A DNA stretch of 64,000 nucleotides. It comes from Candidatus Nitrospira allomarina (GTDB lineage: Bacteria; Nitrospirota; Nitrospiria; Nitrospirales; UBA8639). Under the pieces are notes generated by a model. The model had not been told where the DNA came from and ran no database searches. It saw only the letters and a list, made by a program, of their open reading frames with translations. The position numbers were made by a program, and so were the translations under genes. The stretch is taken from NCBI RefSeq assembly GCF_032050975.1, contig NZ_CP116967.1:1299001-1363000 (forward strand), given 5' to 3'. This document shows positions 15,496 to 22,905 of this stretch, one piece after another. The number at the start of each line of letters is the position of its first letter. Within the stretch, counting starts at the first letter, position 1.

Positions 15496-18400
15496 ATGAA
15501 CAGGCTTGAGCAAGATCGTTCAACGGTGACGAATTGGAAATGGCTGCGAGAAATCGTTGAGGAGGCGTGTCAGCCCATCGGTCCGTATTGGCCGATGAAA
15601 ACCTTTGCCTATTACAATCCCATTCGGGACCTCGAGCATTTACCCTTTGCCCGTGCGATTGAGGAAGCGAATCAGTTGCTGGGCGCCAAGGGATTTCTGC
15701 CTGTTGAAGAGTATCGCCAATTCTTTTATCAAGGTCGGATTACTCTGCCGGCTCTTGAGCGGGCACTTGGCCGGGTAGGGCCCCCATTACCTTCACGGGC
15801 TACCATTCGAGTTGGAGCACGCACCATACATGTCCAAGATGTCTGGCGCATTCATGCGGCATATGGGATTGAAATCTTACCTGCTGTGCTGCTGACGTGG
15901 AACCTGGAATTAGAGGGTCTGACCACACGATTTCGATCCGATCTTCCTGAGGATTCTCGTTCCTCCATTATTGACCGAACGATTCGGGAGTGCGAGAAGT
16001 GCCGCCATGATCCGGAGTCCGCCTACCTGCATAACCTTTGGAAAAGTTCGTTGGCGGCGTGCCAGTTGTCTGACCCAGTGTCGGGTCTGCCTTCTTTTCA
16101 TGCACCTGATCCCAGTCGGAGCGCTCATACATCAGAACGTAAGACTGCATTCGTCCCGGTTGATTTACCTATAGACAGGACGCTGGGTGATTGGCTGGAT
16201 AGTGAGACGGGTAGCGTGCTGGTTGAGACCATCAATACCCACATGATCAAATGGATTGGGGCATTTGTCGACGAAGGTGTTGCGGGATGGAGTATGCCTT
16301 CAAGAAACAAGGGGTTTTATGCTGCATGGAAAGAATTAGCCGAAGGGGATCTCTCAGGTAGATTCCTCGGGATTCCAGATCTTCAACAAAAATTTGGTGA
16401 ACTGTCTGAAGCACCGGAGGAAATGTTGTGCAAACATCTGGAAGATCTCAAAATTCCAAAGGAACGTTGGCAAAGCTATCTCTCACGGCATCTGGCTCAA
16501 TTGCCAGGTTGGGCAGGATTTATCCGATGGCGTAGTGACCACACCGGGTATCCTGCTCAACAACACTATCCCATTGATCCACTGCAATATCTGGCCGTTC
16601 GCCTTTTTTATGAATCTGGAATGGTAGAGGGACTTTGCCAACGGGAATGGGACATCGAAGGGACGTTACCTGCACTCCTCGGTTATTGGAACGAACAACG
16701 TCAGCGTGAACAGGCGTTGAGCCTTCCTCCTTATCATGTCATCGACCCGAATAATCATGCAGTGTGTCATCAAGCTTGGCGACTTTTTCACTTGGCTCAG
16801 TTTTTGGAATTGACCCCAATTGAGGTCCATGACTTGTCGTACAGCGACATGTCAACCTTACTGGAGTGGCTGGACCTCTTCCCCCAATCTGCACATGGAC
16901 CGGTATGGCTTGAGGCGTATGAGGATATCTATCGGGAGTATTTGCTGCGAAACATCAGCGGACATCAAGGAGTGGCACCCGTTAACCATGAGCGGCCGCG
17001 GGCACAAGGGATTTTTTGTATCGATGCTCGCTCGGAGTCGTTTCGTCGTCATCTTGAAGCTCAAGGGTCGTATGAAACATTGGGATATGCGGGATTTTTT
17101 GGGGTGCCCATGAGTCATATGGCATTTGATAGCCACGACCACTTGGCTTTGTGTCCGATTTTGTTGACACCAAATGCGGAAGTGACCGAAGTTCCGCGAG
17201 TCGGGCAGAATGATCGGGTGGAGGACTATCTCTCGGGAACTAGGTGGCATCAACTCAGTCATCATCTCTTTCATGATTTGAAACACAATCCATTTGCGTC
17301 TTGTATGTTAATTGATGTGCTAGGGATGTTTTTTAGCGTCGGGTTGGTAGGAAAAACCCTGTTTCGAGGATCCTTCGATGCCGTCAAGCAGTGGTTGCAC
17401 CAATGGTTGGGGGGCACCGTTGCCACGCAAATTCCCGTTGAGGCTTCACGTGGAAACGAGCAGGGACATGCACGATTGGAAACACTGGCACTAGGTTTCA
17501 CCCTATTGGAGCAAGTGGCCTTTGTGGAAGGGGGATTGCGAGTGATCGGGCTCACGAAAAACTTTGGCCGATTTGTGATGATCTGCGGTCATGGGAGCCA
17601 GTCCGAAAACAACCCTTATTATGCGGCGCTGGATTGTGGCGCATGTGGAGGCAGTCATGGTGACCCGAATGCTCGTGTCTTTGCCGCCATGGCCAATAAT
17701 CCTGAGGTTCGGAAAATTCTGAGCGATCGGGGTCTGGTCATCCCAGAAGACACCTGGTTTCTTCCCGCCAAACACAACACGACCACAGATCGAGTGACGA
17801 TGTATGACCTGGTCGATGTTCCTGCTACCCATATAGAGGATTTAGCACAGTTGGTAAGAGACTTGGAGCAGGCTGGCACACATCAGGCATTGGAACGATG
17901 CCAGCGCATTCCAGGTGCTCCCACCACAGTTTCTCCCAGTGACGCGTTCAAGCATGTCAAGCAGCGGAGCATGGATTGGGCTAATTCGCGTCCTGAATGG
18001 GGATTGTCAGGGAATGCCGCATTTTTGATTGGAAGGCGGGCACTTACCAAAGGTCTGGATTTAGATGGGAGAGTCTTTTTGCATTCTTACGACCCTACGC
18101 CGGATTCTGATGGGAGTCTACTTGAAAAAATCATGACCGCACCCCTCATCGTGGGCGAATTGATTAATTTAACGTATTACTTTTCGTCGGTGGATCCTTG
18201 GGCCTACGGGGGTGGGAGCAAGGTCATTCACAATATGGTTGCCGGAGTTGGCGTGATGTTAGGGAGTCAAAGTGACCTGCAAAAAGGTCTTCCTCTTCAA
18301 TCGGTTAACGATGGGGCGCGACACTATCATGAGCCCATGCGCTTACTGGCCATCATTGAGGCGCCGCCGGATCGAATACGGTCTATCATTCAAAAGCACG

Positions 18401-18522
18401 CTTTGCTTCAGCATGTATTCCATAACCAATGGATGAACCTCATCGCGTTTGATCCGGGCCCTAAAAACTTTTCACGGTATCTCTCTGACTTAACCTGGGA
18501 ACCAGTCACGATGAACATATAA
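15496..18522 (+). CDS. dabA: DabA-family inorganic-carbon transport protein (DUF2309)
   Basis: About 1008 residues from ATG 15496 (GGGGA lies 9 bases before); an in-frame ATG at 15463 would add 11. The DUF2309 family opening is clear (EACQPIGPYWPMKTFAYYNP). The beta-carbonic-anhydrase-like metal site of DabA is present: Cys508 and Asp510 in FCIDARSES, His699 and Cys714 in CGHGSQSENNPYYAALDCGA. The C-D spacing of 2 and H-C spacing of 15 equal those of Halothiobacillus DabA. DabA works on the cytoplasmic face with a NuoL-like membrane partner, hydrating CO2 to bicarbonate in an energy-coupled way. Here NuoL-, NuoM- and Mrp-type genes follow and mpsC is divergent upstream. Bacillus/Staphylococcus MpsB is the same family. 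Confidence 0.93.
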   Translation: MNRLEQDRSTVTNWKWLREIVEEACQPIGPYWPMKTFAYYNPIRDLEHLPFARAIEEANQLLGAKGFLPVEEYRQFFYQGRITLPALERALGRVGPPLPSRATIRVGARTIHVQDVWRIHAAYGIEILPAVLLTWNLELEGLTTRFRSDLPEDSRSSIIDRTIRECEKCRHDPESAYLHNLWKSSLAACQLSDPVSGLPSFHAPDPSRSAHTSERKTAFVPVDLPIDRTLGDWLDSETGSVLVETINTHMIKWIGAFVDEGVAGWSMPSRNKGFYAAWKELAEGDLSGRFLGIPDLQQKFGELSEAPEEMLCKHLEDLKIPKERWQSYLSRHLAQLPGWAGFIRWRSDHTGYPAQQHYPIDPLQYLAVRLFYESGMVEGLCQREWDIEGTLPALLGYWNEQRQREQALSLPPYHVIDPNNHAVCHQAWRLFHLAQFLELTPIEVHDLSYSDMSTLLEWLDLFPQSAHGPVWLEAYEDIYREYLLRNISGHQGVAPVNHERPRAQGIFCIDARSESFRRHLEAQGSYETLGYAGFFGVPMSHMAFDSHDHLALCPILLTPNAEVTEVPRVGQNDRVEDYLSGTRWHQLSHHLFHDLKHNPFASCMLIDVLGMFFSVGLVGKTLFRGSFDAVKQWLHQWLGGTVATQIPVEASRGNEQGHARLETLALGFTLLEQVAFVEGGLRVIGLTKNFGRFVMICGHGSQSENNPYYAALDCGACGGSHGDPNARVFAAMANNPEVRKILSDRGLVIPEDTWFLPAKHNTTTDRVTMYDLVDVPATHIEDLAQLVRDLEQAGTHQALERCQRIPGAPTTVSPSDAFKHVKQRSMDWANSRPEWGLSGNAAFLIGRRALTKGLDLDGRVFLHSYDPTPDSDGSLLEKIMTAPLIVGELINLTYYFSSVDPWAYGGGSKVIHNMVAGVGVMLGSQSDLQKGLPLQSVNDGARHYHEPMRLLAIIEAPPDRIRSIIQKHALLQHVFHNQWMNLIAFDPGPKNFSRYLSDLTWEPVTMNI

Positions 18523-18609
18523 TTTCCCGATCAGAAGGAATGACTTTTTGACTGCTGCCGTGCTTTTGATTCCTGATCGAATCTCCTATCATCTCCCACG
18601 GGGGATTAA

Positions 18610-18969
18610 GTATGCCTTAAGGCTTTCGGTTTCATCTATAGGATCAAGCAGTCTTCAGCAGGTTGGTTAATCGACTCCGGTCGAACCTATCTCTTTGATT
18701 CGGAGTTGTGGATGGAAGAGGGTGCCTGGTATAAGGTCGGAGGCTTTCAGATTGTTCAAAAGGATGAGGCCACCTTTTTTAATTTGGCGCAGGCTGAATC
18801 GGGAGAGTGGGAGCATCCGGTTTGCCGAAATATCGTTCAGCATGGCAGTAGGGTTCCCAGCATTTGGTTAATTCCGATTGGCTGGAGACAGTACAAGCCA
18901 ACCAGGTTTTTTGAACACCTCATTCGAAAAACGTTTGGTTGGCTTTTTTTATACTTTATCGGGTTGTGA
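18610..18969 (+). CDS. Uncertain short reading frame between dabA and mrpE
   Basis: An open frame of about 115 codons without an obvious start (ATG at 18712, TTG at 18706). The part 18661-18890 reads like real protein, rich in Trp and acidic residues: GWLIDSGRTYLFDSELWMEE, then GAWYKVGGFQIVQKDEATFF and SGEWEHPVCRNIVQHGS. Its last 25 codons overlap the hairpin at 18895-18945 and are unlikely to be selected as protein. It may be a fragment of a lost gene or a small protein with an unusual start. No family recognised. If not coding, 18523-19006 is otherwise without a gene. Confidence 0.25.
   Translation, partial: VCLKAFGFIYRIKQSSAGWLIDSGRTYLFDSELWMEEGAWYKVGGFQIVQKDEATFFNLAQAESGEWEHPVCRNIVQHGSRVPSIWLIPIGWRQYKPTRFFEHLIRKTFGWLFLYFIGL
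18895..18945 (+). terminator. Long hairpin between dabA and mrpE
   Basis: AAGCCAACCA pairs with TGGTTGGCTT, and inside it GTTTTTTGAA pairs with TTCGAAAAAC with one G-T wobble; seven T residues follow. This is a strong intrinsic terminator. The outer arms equal those of the hairpin before dabA. Just upstream, TTGGCT at about 18879 could pair with AGCCAA of the 5' arm, which would allow an alternative fold, as in attenuators. mrpE starts about 60 bases later. Confidence 0.65.
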
Positions 18970-19006
18970 TTCGAGCCGTTCCGGTTTTGATCTGAAGATA
19001 ATGTAG

Positions 19007-19498
19007 ATGAAATCTTCCTTCCCCAAACAGTTTATCGCTAACACCTTGGCCTTATTTTGTGGCTGGCTTGTGTTATCAGGGAAGTACGACAATTTTCACC
19101 TCGTTCTCGGATTCACGGCTTCTTGTGGAGTTGCCTGGTTAAATACGGGGTTCCCTCATTCTCCCTTTCAGCAATTCCCATGGGGCCGTATGGTGCTGTA
19201 CGGCCCCTGGCTTTTTTTACGGATTGTGGAGAGTAGTCTGCATTTGACGAAACTCATTCTGAATCCCTCGTTACCCATTAAGCCCAGACTTATCACCTAT
19301 CGATCTCAATTAAAACATCGGGGCGCGATCGTTGTGCTTGGGAATTCTGTGACCCTAACGCCAGGCACCATTACCGTGGAAATTAACGGCAATACTTTCC
19401 TCGTGCATGCCATAGATCAGGCAGCAGGCAATGATCTCACCACCGGCCGGATGGAGCGCAAAATTGCCCGGGTCTTTCAGGAAGATACGAATTTGTGA
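19007..19498 (+). CDS. mrpE: Mrp antiporter subunit E
   Basis: 163 residues of the MNHE family. Two hydrophobic segments near the N-terminus (FIANTLALFCGWLVLSGKYD, then FTASCGVAWLNTGF) and a third near residue 65 are followed by the conserved cytoplasmic block VLGNSVTLTPGTITVEINGN, typical of MrpE. Mrp complexes exchange cytoplasmic sodium for protons across the inner membrane, and E is a small accessory subunit. It is the first gene of a tightly packed operon: its stop overlaps the start of mrpF by one base. Confidence 0.93.
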   Translation: MKSSFPKQFIANTLALFCGWLVLSGKYDNFHLVLGFTASCGVAWLNTGFPHSPFQQFPWGRMVLYGPWLFLRIVESSLHLTKLILNPSLPIKPRLITYRSQLKHRGAIVVLGNSVTLTPGTITVEINGNTFLVHAIDQAAGNDLTTGRMERKIARVFQEDTNL

Positions 19499-19764
19499 TG
19501 ATTGATTTTTTTCTGGTTTTATTAATTACGTTGTCATTTCTGATCCTCGTGTATTTATACCGGGTGATCCAGGGGCCCACGGTGTTTGATCGGGTTTTAG
19601 GATTGGCGGGTATATCGACCAAAGCCATCATTTTGGGCGTCGTCATGGGAACAGTTTATGACCGTGTGGAAATGTTTGTGGACATTTCCACGGGGTATGC
19701 GCTTCTGAACCTGGTGGGAGCGTTTGCCATTGCCAAGTTTCTTGAGCAACGAGGAGCGCCCTAA
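19498..19764 (+). CDS. mrpF: Mrp antiporter subunit F
   Basis: 88 residues from the ATG at 19498; a GTG at 19495 would add one codon and make the classic 4-base overlap. Three membrane spans are visible, and the MrpF signature RVIQGPTVFDRVLGLAGIST follows the first one. The third span begins after the charged YDRVEMFVDIST loop. It is a small integral subunit of the Mrp complex. mrpG starts immediately after its stop with no gap, indicating translational coupling. Confidence 0.93.
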   Translation: MIDFFLVLLITLSFLILVYLYRVIQGPTVFDRVLGLAGISTKAIILGVVMGTVYDRVEMFVDISTGYALLNLVGAFAIAKFLEQRGAP

Positions 19765-20064
19765 ATGGTCGTTATTGCCATCGGGTTAATTCTGGCGGGG
19801 GTATTTTTCCTGGTGGTGGCCGCAATTGGCACAATACGCCTCCCTGATGTGTTTTCGCGATCCCATGCAGTCTCCCTGACTGATTCCTTAGGCGCAATTT
19901 GTGTTCTGGCGGGCCTTGCTTTGTACCAGGGTTTCGGGATCAATATGTTGAAGATTCTGGTCGTCCTGGTTTTGCTCATCCTGTTGAATCCGGTCATTGC
20001 TCATGCCACGATTCGAGCGGCCTATCGGTCTGGCCTCAAACCTCAGACGGAGGAAGACCAATGA
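19765..20064 (+). CDS. mrpG: Mrp antiporter subunit G
   Basis: 99 residues, PhaG/MnhG/MrpG family. Three spans: residues 2-22, 42-58 and 62-80. The family block IGTIRLPDVFSRSHAVSLTD between spans one and two is well kept, as is NPVIAHATIRAAYRSGL near the end. It is a small Mrp subunit whose mutation in Bacillus abolishes antiport by the whole complex. Its stop overlaps the next start by 4 bases (ATGA), and the GGAGGA that serves the next gene lies inside its own last codons. Confidence 0.93.
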   Translation: MVVIAIGLILAGVFFLVVAAIGTIRLPDVFSRSHAVSLTDSLGAICVLAGLALYQGFGINMLKILVVLVLLILLNPVIAHATIRAAYRSGLKPQTEEDQ

Positions 20065-20594
20065 TGTATTCCGTGAATATTGCCTTGCTGTTACTTCTGG
20101 TCCTGACCGCGGCCAGCGCCACATTTTTGGTCAAGGAATTAATGAGTTCAGTGTTTATCCTCGGGTCGTATAGTTTCTTTCTGTCCCTGGTTTGGGCTTG
20201 GTTAGGCGCGGTGGATGTGGCATTTGTCGAAGCCGTTATCGGCGCCGGGTTGGGTACCGTGTTGTTCCTTATCACGTTGTTTGATACCGCTCCGAAGGAT
20301 AGCCGCCTTCGTCGTCCCCCTCCTCCTCTAGCGGGAGTCCTCGGACTGCCCTTGCTGGGCCTGCTGTTGTTATTAGCGGCGAATGATCTTCCTCAGTTTG
20401 GCGACCCTACCTCTCCGCCCAACGTGCACATTTCTCCCGTCTACTTACAGAATAGCTATGCCGACACGCTCACGCCGAATGTGGTCACCTCGGTGCTGAT
20501 GGACTATCGGGCATTTGATACGTTGATAGAAACCGTGGTGATATTTACGGCCGGCATTGCCTGTGCCTTGTTATTACGCGAGCCAGGTTCATGA
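20061..20594 (+). CDS. Stand-alone MrpA C-terminal-type subunit (DUF4040/MbhD-MbhE-like)
   Basis: 177 residues. I chose ATG 20061 because GGAGGA precedes it by 6 bases and it overlaps mrpG by 4. Residues 1-80 form a DUF4040/MbhD-like unit (SVFILGSYSFFLSLVWAWLG, then DVAFVEAVIGAGLGTVLFL); the rest has a further span, a long loop and a final span with DYRAFDTLIETVVIFTAGIA, the MbhE-like signature. In canonical Mrp these parts are fused to the C-terminus of MrpA; here they are separate, as in Mbh-type hydrogenases and split Mrp systems. The matching NuoL-like part is the gene at 22906. Confidence 0.88.
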   Translation: MMYSVNIALLLLLVLTAASATFLVKELMSSVFILGSYSFFLSLVWAWLGAVDVAFVEAVIGAGLGTVLFLITLFDTAPKDSRLRRPPPPLAGVLGLPLLGLLLLLAANDLPQFGDPTSPPNVHISPVYLQNSYADTLTPNVVTSVLMDYRAFDTLIETVVIFTAGIACALLLREPGS

Positions 20595-21040
20595 AACAGA
20601 TCCACGATAGCATCATTGTTCAGACCATGAGTCGCTTACTTATCCCTCTGGCCCAGTTGTTTGCGTTGTACGTCTTGTTCTTCGGCCAGTACGGTCCTGG
20701 AGGAGGATTTGTAGCCGGCGTCATTTGGACCACCAGTATGATCCTGACTTTTTTGGTGTTCGGGCTGAAGTCACCCCAGGGACGTTTGGTGGAAAAGGTC
20801 TTGCATGGCGATGGGATCGGATTGATTATTTTTGTAGGAGTAGGTGGCTTATGCCTCATCGGAGGTGGGGAATTTCTGAACTATGCCAATTTGGAGATTC
20901 CGGGTTTGGATGCTCCCGCTCGTCGGTATACAGGGATTTTGCTGGCACAAATCGGCGTGGCCGTGGATGTGGCGGTGACAGGGATTTCTATCGTTCTCAG
21001 CTTGGCTTACCACGATACCGAGCAGGAATATGATGTTTGA
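20591..21040 (+). CDS. mrpB: Mrp antiporter subunit B
   Basis: 149 residues, MnhB family. The opening DSIIVQTMSRLLIPLAQLFA and LYVLFFGQYGPGGGFVAGVI, with its GPGGGF loop, are diagnostic. Four spans are visible, and the last includes GVAVDVAVTGISIVLSLAY. It begins inside the stop of the previous gene (ATGA) and ends overlapping mrpC, so it is tightly coupled. In Mrp complexes MrpB packs against the MrpA C-terminal part. Confidence 0.93.
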   Translation: MKQIHDSIIVQTMSRLLIPLAQLFALYVLFFGQYGPGGGFVAGVIWTTSMILTFLVFGLKSPQGRLVEKVLHGDGIGLIIFVGVGGLCLIGGGEFLNYANLEIPGLDAPARRYTGILLAQIGVAVDVAVTGISIVLSLAYHDTEQEYDV

Positions 21041-21410
21041 GATGATCGGAGGGTGGCTTCAGCGCCCCAACTACATTGCCTTTGTCCTGCTGTTTCTGTG
21101 GGGCATCTATATTATGGTGACCCGGTACAATCTGGTGAAAAAACTCATTGGTATGTATCTCATGCAAACGAGCGTGATCTTTTTCCTTGTCACCACAAGT
21201 GCCAAGCAAGGCGCCACGGTGCCTATTTTGCTCTCCACTACCGAGATCGTTCGACCGGAAGTCTATGCGAATCCTCTCCCTCATGTGCTGACATTGACGG
21301 CGATTGTGGTGGGTGTTGCCACCCTGGGAGTATCTTTGGCGCTGGCCGATGCCATTTATAAAAAATACGGCAGCCTGGACGAAGAAGAAATTCTAAAAAG
21401 GCTGGAATGA
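21030..21410 (+). CDS. mrpC: Mrp antiporter subunit C (NuoK-like)
   Basis: 126 residues. Three NuoK-type spans: residues 14-30, 37-55 and 84-108, with KKLIGMYLMQTSVIFFL in the second and PLPHVLTLTAIVVGVATLGV in the third, the standard MrpC layout. The tail YKKYGSLDEEEILKRLE is cytoplasmic. It overlaps mrpB by 11 bases and mrpD by 4. A second ATG at 21033 is an equally possible start. Confidence 0.92.
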   Translation: MMFEMIGGWLQRPNYIAFVLLFLWGIYIMVTRYNLVKKLIGMYLMQTSVIFFLVTTSAKQGATVPILLSTTEIVRPEVYANPLPHVLTLTAIVVGVATLGVSLALADAIYKKYGSLDEEEILKRLE

Positions 21411-22876
21411 CGCGACACCTGCCCGCAATTCTTTTCCTCTTACCTCTCGGTTTGGCCATTTGTTTACCATTAATCGGGATCAAGCATCGTGAGTGGTGTC
21501 GGCCATTATCAATTGGTGTGCTGGCTGCGATGGTCCCGGTTTCCTTCGCTAATTTGCTAGGAGTTCTTCAAAACGGGACCATTCATTATGACTTTGGGGG
21601 ATGGGCCGCTCCGGTCGGGATTGAGTGGGTGGCGGACGGCTTGGCCAGCGTCATGACCGTGGCTTTGAGTCTCGTTGGATTGGTGTGTATCACTTTCCTC
21701 AGTTCAGTCTTGTTTCCTTACCTTGGAAGTCGGATTGTCCCATTTTATACCCTGGTCTTATTATTGATCGCCAGCCTGACCGGCATGGTGTTTGCCGGGG
21801 ATCTGTTCAATCTTTTCGTGTTTTTAGAAGTATCCGCACTGTGTGCGTATGCCTTGGTCGGGTTGGCCGGTGGGAAAGCGCTTGTTGCCGGGTTCCGGTA
21901 TCTAATTTTAGGCACCTTCGGAGCCTCCTTATATCTCCTGGGAGTAGGGTATTTGTACGCCGAGACGGGTACGCTCAATATGGCAGATCTGGCTCAACGG
22001 GTGCCCCCTCTGGTGACATCCAAGGCCCTTGCCGTTGGTGTGTTATTCATGTTCATCGGACTGGGTATCAAGATGGCATTAGTACCCCTCCACGGGTGGT
22101 TGCCGGATGCGTATACGTATGCGCCAGATAGAGTGTCACCGATGCTGGCATCTTTAGTGACGAAGGTCGCGCTGTATGGATGGATTCGCATTATGTTTTG
22201 GGTTCTTGGGGCCCAGGCGGTGGTCTATCAGATCCGCCTTTTGGTGTTAGTGGGGATTCTTGGGGCTCTTGCAGCCCTGGTTGGCGCATTCCTGGCTCTG
22301 TCCCAAGTAGAAATCAAACGCATGTTTGCGTATGGAGGGCTTTCGCATATCGGATTGATTCTGGTGGGGATTAGTCTCGGAAATCAAACCGGTTTTGTCG
22401 GAGGAGTGTTTTACCTCTTGAATGATGCCGTGATGCAAGCGGGATTGTTTTTTTGGGCGGGGGCGATTATTCATCTCTACGGGGTTCGCACGATTGAGGA
22501 TCTTGGGCGACTGCAGGGAGGCACGGGATGGATGTCGGTGGCTCTGGTCGTCATAGCCCTGTCGATGATCGGGATTCCTCCAACCGGGGGATTTTTTGGA
22601 AAATGGTATATCATTCTTGGCGCGGTGGAAGCGCAAAATTACCTTGCCATTGTCGCGGTGCTGATTGCGACTCTGTTAACTCTGGCCTACTTCGTGAAAT
22701 TATTTGAACGGGTATTTCGCGACCGCTCCGCCCAGCAACCTGCTCTCATACGTGAGATTCCATTGGCGGTGAAAATTAGTCTCGGCGCCACGTCGGTGGC
22801 GGTCATTGTTTTGGGACTGATGAGCGATCACATTGTCAGCTTTCTCCTCAAAAACGCGGTTCCACCCGGGCTTTAG
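21407..22876 (+). CDS. mrpD: Mrp antiporter subunit D (NuoN/NuoM-like)
   Basis: 489 residues and about 14 membrane spans, a proton-conducting antiporter-like subunit. The essential membrane Glu is in LFNLFVFLEVSALCAYALVG, and the channel Lys in GLGIKMALVPLHGWLPDAYT, followed by further charged positions in QVEIKRMFAYGGLSHIGLIL. These match MrpD. The start overlaps the mrpC stop by 4 bases. It is one of three antiporter-like subunits here, the others being the NuoL-like and NuoM-like genes downstream. Confidence 0.93.
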   Translation: MTRHLPAILFLLPLGLAICLPLIGIKHREWCRPLSIGVLAAMVPVSFANLLGVLQNGTIHYDFGGWAAPVGIEWVADGLASVMTVALSLVGLVCITFLSSVLFPYLGSRIVPFYTLVLLLIASLTGMVFAGDLFNLFVFLEVSALCAYALVGLAGGKALVAGFRYLILGTFGASLYLLGVGYLYAETGTLNMADLAQRVPPLVTSKALAVGVLFMFIGLGIKMALVPLHGWLPDAYTYAPDRVSPMLASLVTKVALYGWIRIMFWVLGAQAVVYQIRLLVLVGILGALAALVGAFLALSQVEIKRMFAYGGLSHIGLILVGISLGNQTGFVGGVFYLLNDAVMQAGLFFWAGAIIHLYGVRTIEDLGRLQGGTGWMSVALVVIALSMIGIPPTGGFFGKWYIILGAVEAQNYLAIVAVLIATLLTLAYFVKLFERVFRDRSAQQPALIREIPLAVKISLGATSVAVIVLGLMSDHIVSFLLKNAVPPGL

Positions 22877-22905
22877 CAGGATCGGGCATTGGTGACATCC
22901 TGATT

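Noticed and set aside
18528..18579. CGATCAG...CTGATCG as a terminator right after dabA
   Set aside because: The arms are short with a bulge and a loop of nearly 40 bases; the hairpin at 18895-18945 is far stronger.
20036..22636. Several leftward open frames across the mrp genes
   Set aside because: All are antisense to tightly overlapping, well-recognised mrp genes and show complement-type composition.
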